A stretch of 64,000 bases of DNA from Streptomyces sp. MUM 178J (GTDB lineage: Bacteria; Actinomycetota; Actinomycetes; Streptomycetales; Streptomycetaceae). The position numbers and the translations under genes were made by a program. The notes under the pieces were generated by a model. It was not told the DNA's origin, did not search any database, and worked only from the letters and a program-made list of their open reading frames with translations. Positions 32,505 to 41,459 of the stretch are shown one piece after another. The stretch's first letter is position 1. Each line of letters opens with the position of its first letter. The stretch lies in assembly GCF_022414575.1 (NCBI RefSeq), contig NZ_JADWYQ010000001.1, positions 271,241 to 335,240 of the forward strand. The letters run 5' to 3'.

Positions 32505-33779
32505 GTGCCCGTTTCCCTGCTGCGCAGGCGCATGCCCGCGCGCCGCTCGACCGCCACGACCGCCACGACCGCCGCCGCCACCGCGTCGCTGCTCGCGCTG
32601 AGCCTCGCCCTCACCGCCTGCGGCGGCGACTCCGCACCGCCCGCCGCGGACACCAAGGCCGCCGAGAGCGGCGGCGACGGCTGCATCGCGGACTTCGACC
32701 CCGCCAAGGACTACTTCCCCGTCAAGTCCCGGGTGCAGCACGCCAAGAACTTCACCCTCCGCTATGCGAAGAGCTATCAGGTCCTCACCGTCAAGGAACC
32801 CTTCCCCAAGGGCAAGCCGGAGACCTACGTCCTGGTCAGGTGCGGAGCCCCCAAGCCGAAGCTGACCGGCGAACTGGCGGAGGCGCCACAGATCACCACA
32901 CCGGTCAAGAGCCTCTACTCGGCGTCCACCACGCATCTGCCGCTGCTGACCGAGACCGGCGCACTCGATGTGCTGACCGGCGTCGGCAACAGCGCCTACA
33001 TCAGCTCGCCCGAGGTGCGTGAGCGGGTGAAGTCCGGCGAGGTCGCGGTGTACGCGGCCGACAACAGCATCGACGCGGAGAAGGTCATCGCGGCCAAGCC
33101 CGATGTGCTGATGACCGGCGGCGCCGACGACCCGCAGTACCCGAAGCTGCGCCAGGCGGGCGTCGCGGTCGTCGCCAACGCCGAGTGGCTGGAGCCCAGT
33201 CCGCTGGGCCGGGCCGAGTGGGTCAAGGCGGTGGCCGCGCTGACCGGGGCCGAGAAGCGGGCGGGCGAACTGTTCGACACCATCGAGTCGGACTACGGCA
33301 AGGTAGCCGCCAGGGCCGCCAAGGCCGCGGAGAAGGGCGAGCCGGTGAAGGTGCTGCCCGGCGCCATGTACCAGGGCCAGTGGAGCATGGCCCCCGGCGG
33401 CAGCTACCTCGGCCGGCTCATCAGGGACGCCGGCGGCACGTATCCCTGGGCGGGCGACAGAAGCACCGGCAACCTTCAGCTCGGCTTCGAGGCCGTGTAC
33501 GCCAAGGGTGGCGACGCGAAGATCTGGCTGACGGGCGAGCAGTGGACGTCTTCCGCCGACGCGGTCAAGGCGGACCGCCGCTACGGCGAGCTGGCGGCCG
33601 TCAAGGACGGGGAGATCTGGACGAACACCAAGGCCCTCGGCCCAGAGGGCGGCAACGACTACTTCGAACGCGGGGTGCTGCGGCCCGACCTGGTGCTCGC
33701 GGACCTCTTCGCGATCCTGCACCCGGAGGAGGCGGCCGGCCACACCTTTGCCTTCCACCAGAAGGTGCCCAGGGCGTGA
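32505..33779 (+). CDS. Cobalamin-regulated ABC transporter binding lipoprotein
   Basis: A 424-residue solute-binding lipoprotein (lipobox LTAC). It belongs to the BtuF/FhuD-like helical-backbone class: LPLLTETGALDVLTGVGNS, KPDVLMTGGADDP and RAEWVKAVAALTGAEKRAG. Because a B12 riboswitch precedes it and the class transports cobalamin or siderophores, corrinoid binding is the best assignment. Two cysteines (GDGCIADF, LVRCGAP) may form a disulfide. GTG start with AGGAG upstream; its stop overlaps the permease start as GTGA. Confidence 0.9.
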   Translation: MPVSLLRRRMPARRSTATTATTAAATASLLALSLALTACGGDSAPPAADTKAAESGGDGCIADFDPAKDYFPVKSRVQHAKNFTLRYAKSYQVLTVKEPFPKGKPETYVLVRCGAPKPKLTGELAEAPQITTPVKSLYSASTTHLPLLTETGALDVLTGVGNSAYISSPEVRERVKSGEVAVYAADNSIDAEKVIAAKPDVLMTGGADDPQYPKLRQAGVAVVANAEWLEPSPLGRAEWVKAVAALTGAEKRAGELFDTIESDYGKVAARAAKAAEKGEPVKVLPGAMYQGQWSMAPGGSYLGRLIRDAGGTYPWAGDRSTGNLQLGFEAVYAKGGDAKIWLTGEQWTSSADAVKADRRYGELAAVKDGEIWTNTKALGPEGGNDYFERGVLRPDLVLADLFAILHPEEAAGHTFAFHQKVPRA

Positions 33780-34882
33780 CGGCCGTCACCGACACATCGC
33801 CGACCGCCCGCGAGCCGGTCCCCGAACCGGCCCGCGGGCCCGCGCGGCGGCGGCTTCTCGCCGTCGGCGCGCTGGCCGCGGGCACGGCCGCGCTGTTCGT
33901 GCTGACGATCGCCGTCGGCTCGTACCACGTCCCGGTCGGGGAGGTGGTACGCGTGCTGTTCGGGGACGACGGGGCCGATCCGCGGTGGGCCGTCATCGTC
34001 CACGAGGTGCGGCTGCCGCGCGCGCTGACCGCCGTCGCCGTCGGCGCAGCGCTGGCCGTGGCCGGAGTGCAGATGCAGACGCTGTTCCGCAACGCCCTCG
34101 CCGACCCGTTCTCCCTCGGTGTGAGCAGCGGGGCAAGCATGGGCGTCGCGGCGGTGGTCGTCACCACCGGCGGCGTCGCCGGGAGCTTCACCGGCGATCT
34201 GGCCGGCCTCGGCCGGATCGGCGTCATCGTCGCGGCCGCCCTCGGCGCGGCCTGTGTGCTGGCGCTGGTGCTCACGCTGTCGCGCTGGGTGCGGTCGGCG
34301 GTCACTCTGCTGGTCATCGGCGTGATGATCGGCTCGGCCGCGACCGCGCTGGTGAGCGTGGCGCTGGTGTATGCCAGGCCGGAGCGCGCCCAGCAGTTCG
34401 TCATCTGGGGTCTGGGCAGCTTCTCCGCCACGACCTGGCCCGACCTCGCGGTGATGCTGCCCGTGATCGGAGCGGGTCTGCTGACCGCACTGCTGACGGC
34501 CAAGCGGCTCAACGCGCTGCTGCTCGGCGAGGACTACGCCCGCACCATGGGCCTCAACGTCCGGCGCACCAGGGACCTCGCCCTGCTCGGCACCTCGCTG
34601 CTCGCCGGGGCCGCCACCGCGTTCTGCGGTCCGGTGGCCTTCCTCGGGCTCGCGGTGCCGCATCTGACCCGGGTCGCCCTGGGCACCTCCGACCATCGGG
34701 CGCTCATCCCGGCGTCGATGCTCGCGGGCGCGTTTCTGGCGCTGGCGTGCGCGCTGCTCAGCCGGCCGCCGGGCTTGGACGCGGTGCTGCCGCTGAACGC
34801 GATCACCTCCCTGTTCGGCGCGCCCGTCGTCATCGCCTTCCTGGTGCGCAGCCGCCGCGGACTGCAAGGAGTGACGCCATGA
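33776..34882 (+). CDS. FecCD/BtuC-type ABC permease
   Basis: A 368-residue permease with nine or ten helices and the family signatures LPRALTAVAVGAALAVAG, QTLFRNALADPFSLGVSSGA and GPVAFLGLAVPHLTR. The length fits the FecCD family. It forms the membrane channel with the ATPase encoded next (ATGA overlap at the 3' end) and receives substrate from the upstream binding protein. GTG start overlapping the preceding stop. Confidence 0.93.
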   Translation: MTAVTDTSPTAREPVPEPARGPARRRLLAVGALAAGTAALFVLTIAVGSYHVPVGEVVRVLFGDDGADPRWAVIVHEVRLPRALTAVAVGAALAVAGVQMQTLFRNALADPFSLGVSSGASMGVAAVVVTTGGVAGSFTGDLAGLGRIGVIVAAALGAACVLALVLTLSRWVRSAVTLLVIGVMIGSAATALVSVALVYARPERAQQFVIWGLGSFSATTWPDLAVMLPVIGAGLLTALLTAKRLNALLLGEDYARTMGLNVRRTRDLALLGTSLLAGAATAFCGPVAFLGLAVPHLTRVALGTSDHRALIPASMLAGAFLALACALLSRPPGLDAVLPLNAITSLFGAPVVIAFLVRSRRGLQGVTP

Positions 34883-36036
34883 CGGAACTGATGGAGACAG
34901 CGACCGAGGACGCTTCCGCCGCGACCGGCACGACCGGCGCCGCGAACAGGACCCGCACCACGGACACAACCGGCGCCGCGAACAGGACCCGCACCATGGA
35001 CACGACCCGCACCATGGACACGACGGACACGACCGGCACGGCGGGGATCAGCACCCGCGGGCTCACCGTCGGCTACCGCATGCGCCGGGCGTCCGGGCGG
35101 CGGCGGGAGCGGGCCGTGCTCCGCGAGCTCGACCTGACCGCGCGCGCCGGAGAGCTGACCGTGCTCCTCGGTCCCAACGGCGCGGGCAAGTCCACCCTGC
35201 TGCGCACCCTGTGCGGACTGCAGCCTCCGCTCGCCGGGTCCGTGCGCATCGGCGGCCTCGACATCGCCGGCCAGTCGCCCGCGGCGCTCGCCCGGCGTCT
35301 CGCGGTCGTACTGACCGACCGGGTGGACGCGGGACTGCTGTCCGCCCGCGAACTGGTCGCCCTGGGCCGCCATCCGCACACCGGGTTCACCGGACGCCTC
35401 TCCGACGCCGATCACACGGCCGTGGAGTGGGCCCTGGACGCGGTGGCCGCCGGGCATCTCGGGGACCGGCCCGCCGCCGAACTCTCCGACGGAGAGCGCC
35501 AGCGGGTGCTCACCGCACGCGCCCTCGCCCAGGAGCCGGCGGCCGTGCTGCTGGACGAGCCGACCGCGTTCCTCGATGTGCCGTCACGGGTGGCGCTGAC
35601 CGTGCTGCTGCGCGACCTGGCCCGCAGCAGGGGCCTGACGGTGGTGGTCAGCACCCACGATCTGGAGCTGGCGCTGCGCGTCGCCGACGCCGTCTGGCTG
35701 GTCGACCGCTCCTTGAGGGTGCACGCGGGCGCACCCGAGGACCTCATCGCCCGCGGGGCGGTCGCCGCGGCCTTTGACGCCGAACATCTGGCCTTCGACG
35801 CCGCCTCTGGCAGCTTCGGGCTGCGCCGCCCCGCGCGGGCGACCGTGGCCATGGACGCCCCGCCCGCGCTGCGCCCGCTGCTGGAGCGAGCCCTGGCAAG
35901 GGAGGACCTGGCCACAGGGGACGGCGACACCCTCGTCACCGCGGGCTCCGACGGGACGCTGACGGTGCGCGGGCGCGGCAGGACCGTACGGACGCGGTCC
36001 TTCCAGGAGCTGACCCGGGAGGTACGGACATGGTGA
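34879..36036 (+). CDS. ABC transporter ATP-binding protein (BtuD-like)
   Basis: A 385-residue ATPase. Walker A is GPNGAGKST, Walker B VLLDEPTAFLD, H-loop STHDLE; the signature reads LSDGERQRV instead of LSGGxxQR, a common variant. Before the domain lies a 55-residue Thr/Arg-rich segment made of repeated TTGAANRTRT and MDTTRT units from DNA tandem repeats, not part of the fold. After the domain, about 130 extra residues extend the C-terminus. It powers uptake by the permease encoded before it. Its end overlaps the FhuF-like gene by 7 bp. Confidence 0.92.
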   Translation: MTELMETATEDASAATGTTGAANRTRTTDTTGAANRTRTMDTTRTMDTTDTTGTAGISTRGLTVGYRMRRASGRRRERAVLRELDLTARAGELTVLLGPNGAGKSTLLRTLCGLQPPLAGSVRIGGLDIAGQSPAALARRLAVVLTDRVDAGLLSARELVALGRHPHTGFTGRLSDADHTAVEWALDAVAAGHLGDRPAAELSDGERQRVLTARALAQEPAAVLLDEPTAFLDVPSRVALTVLLRDLARSRGLTVVVSTHDLELALRVADAVWLVDRSLRVHAGAPEDLIARGAVAAAFDAEHLAFDAASGSFGLRRPARATVAMDAPPALRPLLERALAREDLATGDGDTLVTAGSDGTLTVRGRGRTVRTRSFQELTREVRTW

Positions 36037-36872
36037 GGAACACCGCGCACACCGCGCACACCGCGCACACCGCCGCCCTCGGCCTGGCCGGCCGTCTGGA
36101 GCGGATCAGCGCCGTGGGACCGTACTTCGCCGTCCACTGCGGCGATCTGCCGGACTCGGACGCCGCGGGCTTCCGCCCGATGACGGAGCTGTACGAGGAC
36201 GGCGCGCTCACCGCCTACACGGAGACGGTGCGCGGGCGCATGGGCGTCGACCAGCCGCGCGTCGCCGCCTCCACGGTGCAGTTGGGCACCGCCTCCCGGC
36301 TGTGGTCGATCGCCCTCGCGGCGGCCGCCGTCGGCGGACGCGTGCCCGATCTGCATCCCCGGACGCTGTGGTGGCGGCCGGGCGCGTCGGGACCGGTCGA
36401 GCTCTGGCTGCCCGTGCCGCGGGAGCTGCCGGACGCCGCCGCGGACGGCCCGGCCGACGCCGTGCACCGCACCGTGGCCGAGGCCAACCTCCGCCCCCTC
36501 GCCGACGCGGTCCACCGCGTGTTCGGCGTCTCCCCGCACATCCTGCGCGGCAACGCCGCCTCCGCCCTCATCGGCTCCCTGCGCGTGCTGCTCGCCCGCG
36601 TCCCGGAGGCGGACCGGGCGGCGGCCCTCTCGGTCGTACGCGACCTGCTCGGCCGGGAGCCGCTGGCCGGAGCCGGGGACTTCACCGCCGACGCGGACGG
36701 GAACATCGCCTTCCGCCGCCGCAGCTGCTGCCTTTACTACCGCGTGCCGGGCGCGGGCGTCTGCGGCGACTGCGTCCTGACCGGCCGCCCGAGCCGGGCC
36801 GACCGAACCACCCTGGACAGCGGGACCACGCGGAACAGCAGGACCGACCGGACCACCCGAAACAGCCGCTGA
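36030..36872 (+). CDS. FhuF-like ferric/corrinoid reductase-type [2Fe-2S] protein
   Basis: A 280-residue protein whose C-terminal region has the FhuF iron-sulfur signature C-C-x10-C-x2-C (RRSCCLYYRVPGAGVCGDCV, about residues 231-250). FhuF-type proteins reduce imported ferric siderophores to release iron. Here the gene lies in a B12-riboswitch operon, so its substrate could be cob(III)alamin or another corrinoid, or the operon may also serve a siderophore. The N-terminus has repeated AHT units (TAHTAHTAHTAA) and the C-terminus a Thr/Arg-rich repeat, both of low complexity. It overlaps the ATPase gene by 7 bp. Confidence 0.82.
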   Translation: MVRNTAHTAHTAHTAALGLAGRLERISAVGPYFAVHCGDLPDSDAAGFRPMTELYEDGALTAYTETVRGRMGVDQPRVAASTVQLGTASRLWSIALAAAAVGGRVPDLHPRTLWWRPGASGPVELWLPVPRELPDAAADGPADAVHRTVAEANLRPLADAVHRVFGVSPHILRGNAASALIGSLRVLLARVPEADRAAALSVVRDLLGREPLAGAGDFTADADGNIAFRRRSCCLYYRVPGAGVCGDCVLTGRPSRADRTTLDSGTTRNSRTDRTTRNSR

Positions 36873-36886
36873 GGAAGGAAACAGCC

Positions 36887-37444
36887 ATGACTGCCACGGA
36901 GTACGCCGTCGTCGAGACCCCCGGCGGCGGCGTCGAGCACGTCTGGGCGCTGCCCGCCGACGAGTCCACCCTCCTCGACCTGATCACCGCCGTCTTCACC
37001 GACCACTGGCAGCACATCCACTTCGGCCCCATCATCGAGGGCGCGGCCTGGGAGGTCGGCGCGCCGAACGCCCCGACCGGCATCACCGTGAACGACGGCT
37101 ATGCCACGGTCGACTTCGGGGCCTGGCACTTCCATCTGTGCATCGGCGAGCACACCGCGTCCGGGCCTGAGATGGGCCGTATCCGCCGCTGCTCGCGCGC
37201 CGAGCTGTACCGCACCGTCGGCACGGACGGCGCCCCGGTCAGCTGGGGCCTGCGGCTCTTCAACGGCCGGGACGAGCAGATGATGACCGTCCTGCTGCCC
37301 AATCCGTTCCTGAGCGACCGCCAGTCCATTCTGGACACACCCGACTTCGGCCGCCTCGCCGCCTGGGACGAGCTGCGTGAGAGGTTCCTGTCCCTGCCGC
37401 CCGATCCGCTGGACCGCACGGGCAAGGGCTTCGCCCACGGCTGA
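36887..37444 (+). CDS. Conserved protein of unknown function in the cobalamin operon (DUF7676-like)
   Basis: A 185-residue cytoplasmic protein. It contains HWQHIHFGPIIEGAAWEV, then a WHFHLCIGEHTASG stretch with closely spaced His, Cys and Glu residues that could bind a metal or haem-like ligand. I recognise it only as a small conserved family found beside such transporters. Its place as the last gene of a riboswitch-controlled uptake operon, 15 bp after a FhuF-like gene, suggests a role in receiving or processing the imported corrinoid or metal. GAGGAAGGAA lies 7 nt before the ATG. Confidence 0.7.
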   Translation: MTATEYAVVETPGGGVEHVWALPADESTLLDLITAVFTDHWQHIHFGPIIEGAAWEVGAPNAPTGITVNDGYATVDFGAWHFHLCIGEHTASGPEMGRIRRCSRAELYRTVGTDGAPVSWGLRLFNGRDEQMMTVLLPNPFLSDRQSILDTPDFGRLAAWDELRERFLSLPPDPLDRTGKGFAHG

Positions 37445-37590
37445 GGCGGCCCGGTCCGGCTCGGCGCGGCTCGGGTCAGCTCAGCGCGGCGCGGCGCGGC
37501 GCGGCGCGGGTCAGCGCGGCGCGGCGCGGGTCAGCGCGGCTCGGCGCGGGTCAGCGCGGCTCGGCGCGGCTCGGCTCGGCGCGGCGCGGG
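37445..37590. repeat. Hypervariable-looking GC repeat tract
   Basis: 146 bp composed of CGGCGCGG, CGGCTCGG and GGTCAGCGC words, with three near-perfect 20-bp units (GCGCGGGTCAGCGCGGCTCG type) at about 37504-37563. It fills the space between convergent genes (ends at 37444 and 37591). No reading frame is supported. It probably contains the terminator function. Confidence 0.85.
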
Positions 37591-38310
37591 TCAGCTCAGC
37601 TCGGCGAAGGTCTCCACCGCTCGTGTCCTGCCGGTCACGATGATCACATCGCCCTTCTCGATGACCGTCTCGGCGGTCGCGTAGGTGAAGTCCTGTCCGG
37701 GCCGTTTGATGCCGACGACCGTGACGCCGTACTTGCTGCGCACGGCGCTCCGCCCGAGCGGCACCCCGGTGGCGATCTCCGGCGCGACCGTCTTGACCAG
37801 CGCGAAGTCGTCGTCGAACTCGATGAAGTCCAGCATCCGCCCGGTGACCAGATGGGCCACCCGCTCGCCCATCTCATGCTCGGGCAGCACCACATGGTGT
37901 GCGCCGAGGCGTTCGAGGATCTGGCCGTGCTGGCGGCTGATGGCCTTGGCCCAGATGTTGGGCACGTTCTCCTCCAGCAGGTTGGAGGTGACCAGGATGC
38001 TGGCCTCTATGTCGGTGCCGATGCCGACGACCGCGCTGGTGAACTCGTGCACGCCGAGCTGCCGCAGCACCTCCGGGTCGGTGCAGTCGGCGACGGCGGA
38101 GTGGGTGAGGGCGTCACTGTGCCGCTGGACGAGCCCGGGGTCGGTGTCGATGCCCAGCACGTCCCAGCCGCGCCGGGTCAGTTCATGGGCGAGCGAGCTG
38201 CCGAAGCGTCCCAGGCCGATCACCGCGACCCGCTGGTCGCCCAGCTCCGGACGCTGCTCGACGAGCCGCCTGCGGCGACGGCGGCGCAGTTGGTGCAGGT
38301 AGTTACCCAA
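37591..38310 (-). CDS. TrkA-type potassium-uptake regulatory protein
   Basis: A 239-residue cytoplasmic RCK protein: NAD-binding motif VAVIGLGRFGSSLAHEL (residues 28-44), acidic strand GIDTDP, then a TrkA-C domain (residues 155-239). It gates the TrkH channel encoded immediately upstream in response to nucleotide. The N-terminal LRRRRRRRLVEQ stretch is very basic. The start appears to be TTG at 38310, overlapping the TrkH stop by 8 bp; no better start exists before the Rossmann motif, and the overlap gives coupling. Confidence 0.92.
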   Translation of the reverse strand: MGNYLHQLRRRRRRRLVEQRPELGDQRVAVIGLGRFGSSLAHELTRRGWDVLGIDTDPGLVQRHSDALTHSAVADCTDPEVLRQLGVHEFTSAVVGIGTDIEASILVTSNLLEENVPNIWAKAISRQHGQILERLGAHHVVLPEHEMGERVAHLVTGRMLDFIEFDDDFALVKTVAPEIATGVPLGRSAVRSKYGVTVVGIKRPGQDFTYATAETVIEKGDVIIVTGRTRAVETFAELS

Positions 38311-39676
38311 TGACAGGTCGCTCCTCGGGTAGCTGGTAGCGGCGTGTGCGCTCGCGCAGGGCGAGCGCCGACACCAGGGTGATGGGCCCCAGTCGGCCGA
38401 CGAACATCAGCATGATCAGGATCAGCCGGCCGGAGTCCGGGAATTCGGCGGTGATGCCGGTGGACAGACCGACCGTGCCGAAGGCGGAGACGGCCTCGAA
38501 CAGCACGTCCTCGAAGGGGGCCCGAATGACGGTGAGCAGCGCCAGTGTGGCGCTGATGACCAGGCCCACGCCCAGCAGCGCCACCGTCAGCGCCTGGCGC
38601 AGCGCGTGCGGCGCGAGGCGGCGGCTCATGACCGTGGAGTTGGGCTCGCCGCGCACCTCGGCCAGCATGGCCGCGGCCAGCACCGCGAAGGTGGTGACCT
38701 TGATGCCTCCCGCGGTGCCCGCGCTGCCGCCGCCGATGAACATCAGGGTGCAGGTCATCAGCAGCGTGGAGGCTTCCATCGCGCCGATGTCGAGGGCGTT
38801 GAAGCCGGCGGTGCGGCTCATCGCGGAGTAAAAGAAGCTCTCCAGCAGCTTGTCGCCCCAGGTGAAGGGGCCGAGCGTCGCCGCGTTGCCCCACTCAAGC
38901 AGGGCGGTGAAGAGCGTGCCCGACGCCAGCAGCGCAGCCGTTGTGACCAGCGTCAGCTTGGTGTGCAGCGTCCAGCCCCGCCGTCCCGTGGTGCGCATAC
39001 GACGCCGGTGCCGCAGCAGTTCCAGCAGCACCGGGAAGCCGAGACCCCCCAGAATCACCGCGGCGGCGATCGGCAGGGTCACCCAGGGGTCGGTGGCGTA
39101 CCGGGTCAGGCTGTCCGGATGCAGCCCGAAGCCGGCGTTGTTGAACGCGGAGACCGCATGGAAGAACCCCAGATACACGGAGTCGGCTGTGGACTCGCCG
39201 TACCCGAGGCGGAAGCGCAGCGCGAGGGCCGTGCCGATGGCCAGTTCCACGGCGACGGTCGTGCCCGCCACCCCGAGCAGCACCCGGCGTACGTCTCCGA
39301 TGCCCAGGCTCTTGGTCTCCGCCTGCGCGGTCAGCTGCATCCGCAGCCGCAGCTTCCCCGACACCAGCAGCGCCAGCAGGGACGCCATGGCCATGATGCC
39401 GAAGCCGCCGACCTGGATGAGGGTGAGGATGACGCCTTCGCCGAAGCCGCTCCAGTAGGTTCCGGTGTCCACCACGACCAGACCGGTCACACAGACCGCC
39501 GACGTCGATGTGAACAGCGACGTCACAAGGTCCGTCGCACGGCCGTCCTGGGAGGAGACCGGGAGGGACAGTACCGCGGCGCCCGCGAGGATCACCATGG
39601 CGAAGGCCATCACGACTGTACGGGCCGGGTGGGTGGTGAACAGCTTCTGCCACACCCGCGTCACGCGTCCCGCCAC
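38303..39676 (-). CDS. TrkH/KtrB-type potassium transporter
   Basis: A 457-residue membrane protein of the TrkH/KtrB family, with four pore-loop repeats (SAVCVTGLVVVDTG, SAFNNAGFGLHP, SRTAGFNALDIGAME, SAFGTVGLSTGIT). Each carries a selectivity glycine. It imports K+, with the TrkA protein encoded just downstream as its gating ring. The GTG at 39676 has GGGAAGG upstream and gives a short N-terminus suited to the family; the longer open frame upstream is low-complexity and unlikely to be translated. Strand and overlap show a trkH-trkA operon. Confidence 0.93.
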   Translation of the reverse strand: MAGRVTRVWQKLFTTHPARTVVMAFAMVILAGAAVLSLPVSSQDGRATDLVTSLFTSTSAVCVTGLVVVDTGTYWSGFGEGVILTLIQVGGFGIMAMASLLALLVSGKLRLRMQLTAQAETKSLGIGDVRRVLLGVAGTTVAVELAIGTALALRFRLGYGESTADSVYLGFFHAVSAFNNAGFGLHPDSLTRYATDPWVTLPIAAAVILGGLGFPVLLELLRHRRRMRTTGRRGWTLHTKLTLVTTAALLASGTLFTALLEWGNAATLGPFTWGDKLLESFFYSAMSRTAGFNALDIGAMEASTLLMTCTLMFIGGGSAGTAGGIKVTTFAVLAAAMLAEVRGEPNSTVMSRRLAPHALRQALTVALLGVGLVISATLALLTVIRAPFEDVLFEAVSAFGTVGLSTGITAEFPDSGRLILIMLMFVGRLGPITLVSALALRERTRRYQLPEERPVIG

Positions 39677-39765
39677 CTGCCGGCCTTCCCGAAATCCCGT
39701 TATCGCGTTCCGAGGTCCTGCCGGTCGACAGGGCCGGAGAGACCCTACCTGTACGGACTTATCCG

Positions 39766-40374
39766 TTACGCGGCGAGTCCCGGCGCGCCCCACACCGGAA
39801 ACCAGCGGGACAGGTCCTTCTCGATGCGCAGATCGTCGGAGAGGAGCGACCTGATCTGGAGTTCGAGGGCATTGTCGCGCTTCTCGACGGCGCCGGGGAG
39901 CGGAGCGAAGGGGTAGAAGGCGCCGCGCTTGTAGAGGTAGACCAAGGCCAGGGGCCGCTCGGCCCGGTGCGCGTCCTCCTTCTGCTCCGTGAAGGCCATC
40001 AGTGAGCACAGCAGCTGCGGCCCAAAGCCCGCCTCCTGGAGCAGGGTGTTCACCGCGTGCAGATCGTTGACCAGAGCGGCCGTGTCCTCGGCGGGCTGGC
40101 GGGCCAGCAGCCATGTGTAGCCGTAGGCGTCCTGGCTGAACTCGACGGGGACGCCGCCGCGTGCGGTGTCGGCGTCGAGCAGCTCCCGTACGTCCTTCTG
40201 GAGCCGGCCGAAGGCCCCGCCTTCGACGCTGGCGAAGCAGACGGATCCGACGCCGGTGGGGGTGAATCCGGCGGCGGCCTGGAGTGTGATGGCCGCGCCG
40301 GGGAGGGCGAAGAGCTGGTCGAGGTCGGGGCGTACGGGCTTGCTGCGCCCCAGCAGGGCGTCGAGGAATCCCAC
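39766..40374 (-). CDS. pspAB: PspA-associated protein PspAB
   Basis: A 202-residue protein matching the PspAB family: a start VGFLDALLGRSKPV, then FALPGAAITLQAAAGFTPTG and DAYGYTWLLARQPAED, ending with DLRIEKDLSRWFPVWGAPGL. PspAB is found beside PspA or HtpX in actinomycetes and takes part in the membrane-stress response; its activity is not known. It lies 38 bp after htpX on the same strand. The start is GTG, without a clear Shine-Dalgarno. Confidence 0.85.
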   Translation of the reverse strand: MGFLDALLGRSKPVRPDLDQLFALPGAAITLQAAAGFTPTGVGSVCFASVEGGAFGRLQKDVRELLDADTARGGVPVEFSQDAYGYTWLLARQPAEDTAALVNDLHAVNTLLQEAGFGPQLLCSLMAFTEQKEDAHRAERPLALVYLYKRGAFYPFAPLPGAVEKRDNALELQIRSLLSDDLRIEKDLSRWFPVWGAPGLAA

Positions 40375-40412
40375 GGGCTCATCACGTCTCTCGTCGTTCG
40401 CGCCTGTCGGCG

Positions 40413-41324
40413 TCAGCGGCCGAGCTGAGCGGAGATCCGGCCGAGCTGGTCCAGGCGCTGCTCCAGGGTGGGGTGGGTGGACAGCAGCCGGGCCAGGCTC
40501 TCCTTGGAGGAGAAGGCGGGGGTGAAGAAGAAGGCGTTGAACGGCTCCGCCTTGCGCAGGTCCCTGGTGGGTATCCGCGCCATCTCGCCGTCGACCTTGG
40601 TGAGGGCGGCGGCGAGCGCGGAGGGCCGGCCGGTCAGCAGCGCGGCGGCGCGGTCGGCGGACAGCTCCCGGTAGCGGGAGAGGACGCGGGTGAGCAGGAA
40701 GCTGATGACATAGACCACCGCACTGACCAGGGGTATCAGGATCATGGCGATGGCGGTGCTGCTGTCCCGGCTGCTGCGGCCGAGGCCGCCCCAGAGCCAG
40801 ACACGGGTCATGACGCCGGCCAGCACGCCGAGGAACGACGCGATGGTCATCACGGCGACGTCGCGGTGGGCGACATGCGACAGCTCATGGGCCAGGACGC
40901 CTTCGAGCTCCTCCGGCTCCAGCCGGCGCAGCAGCCCGGTGGTGGCGCAGACGAGGGCGGTCTCCTGGTTGCGGCCGGTGGCGAAGGCGTTGGGCACGTC
41001 GCTGTCGGCGATGGCCACCCGCGGCTTGGGCATGTCGGCGAGGGCGCAGATCCGGTCGACCGCGCCGTGCAGCTCCGGGGCCTGCTGGGGGGTGACCTCG
41101 CGGGCGCCCATGCTGTAGGCGGCGATCCGGTCGCTGAACCAGAACTGGACGATGAACAGACCGCCCGCGATCAGCAGGATGATGGGCCAGGCGCCGCGCA
41201 TCAGGGCCATCAGCACGCCGACGAAGACGACGTAGAGCAGCCCGATGAGGAACATGGTGGTCGCCATGCGGGCCGTCAGCCCCCGGTCGGGGGCGTAGCG
41301 GGTGTGGGACCGGGCTGCTGCCAT
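40413..41324 (-). CDS. htpX: Zinc metalloprotease HtpX
   Basis: A 303-residue integral membrane protease. It has two N-terminal helices, the zinc-binding HELSH motif (VLAHELSHVAHRDV, about residues 144-157) with a downstream Glu (RELSADRAAALL), and a second pair of helices, as in HtpX proteins that degrade damaged membrane proteins. The length matches the family. PspAB follows, so envelope stress response is the likely role. The AT-rich stretch upstream, 24/60 G+C in line 41401-41460, may contain a stress-type promoter. Confidence 0.95.
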   Translation of the reverse strand: MAAARSHTRYAPDRGLTARMATTMFLIGLLYVVFVGVLMALMRGAWPIILLIAGGLFIVQFWFSDRIAAYSMGAREVTPQQAPELHGAVDRICALADMPKPRVAIADSDVPNAFATGRNQETALVCATTGLLRRLEPEELEGVLAHELSHVAHRDVAVMTIASFLGVLAGVMTRVWLWGGLGRSSRDSSTAIAMILIPLVSAVVYVISFLLTRVLSRYRELSADRAAALLTGRPSALAAALTKVDGEMARIPTRDLRKAEPFNAFFFTPAFSSKESLARLLSTHPTLEQRLDQLGRISAQLGR

Positions 41325-41459
41325 CGGATGTCCCTTCTGTTCCGGCCCCGGCTGCCGCCGGGCGCCTCTGGTACGCCTCCCCCCTCCCTCGATTGTGCCT
41401 TTTCGACCATATTTGCGAGATAAATCTTTTCTCAGGTAAAAGGCGTCAGCTGAGAAGTG
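41325..41459 (-). promoter_or_regulatory. AT-rich upstream region of htpX
   Basis: The plus strand reads CATATTTGCGAGATAAATC at 41408-41426; on the htpX strand TATGGT and TATCTC hexamers could serve as -10 boxes. GTCAGCTGAGA occurs twice (41445-41455 and 41459-41469), the second overlapping the stop of the next gene. Confidence 0.4.
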
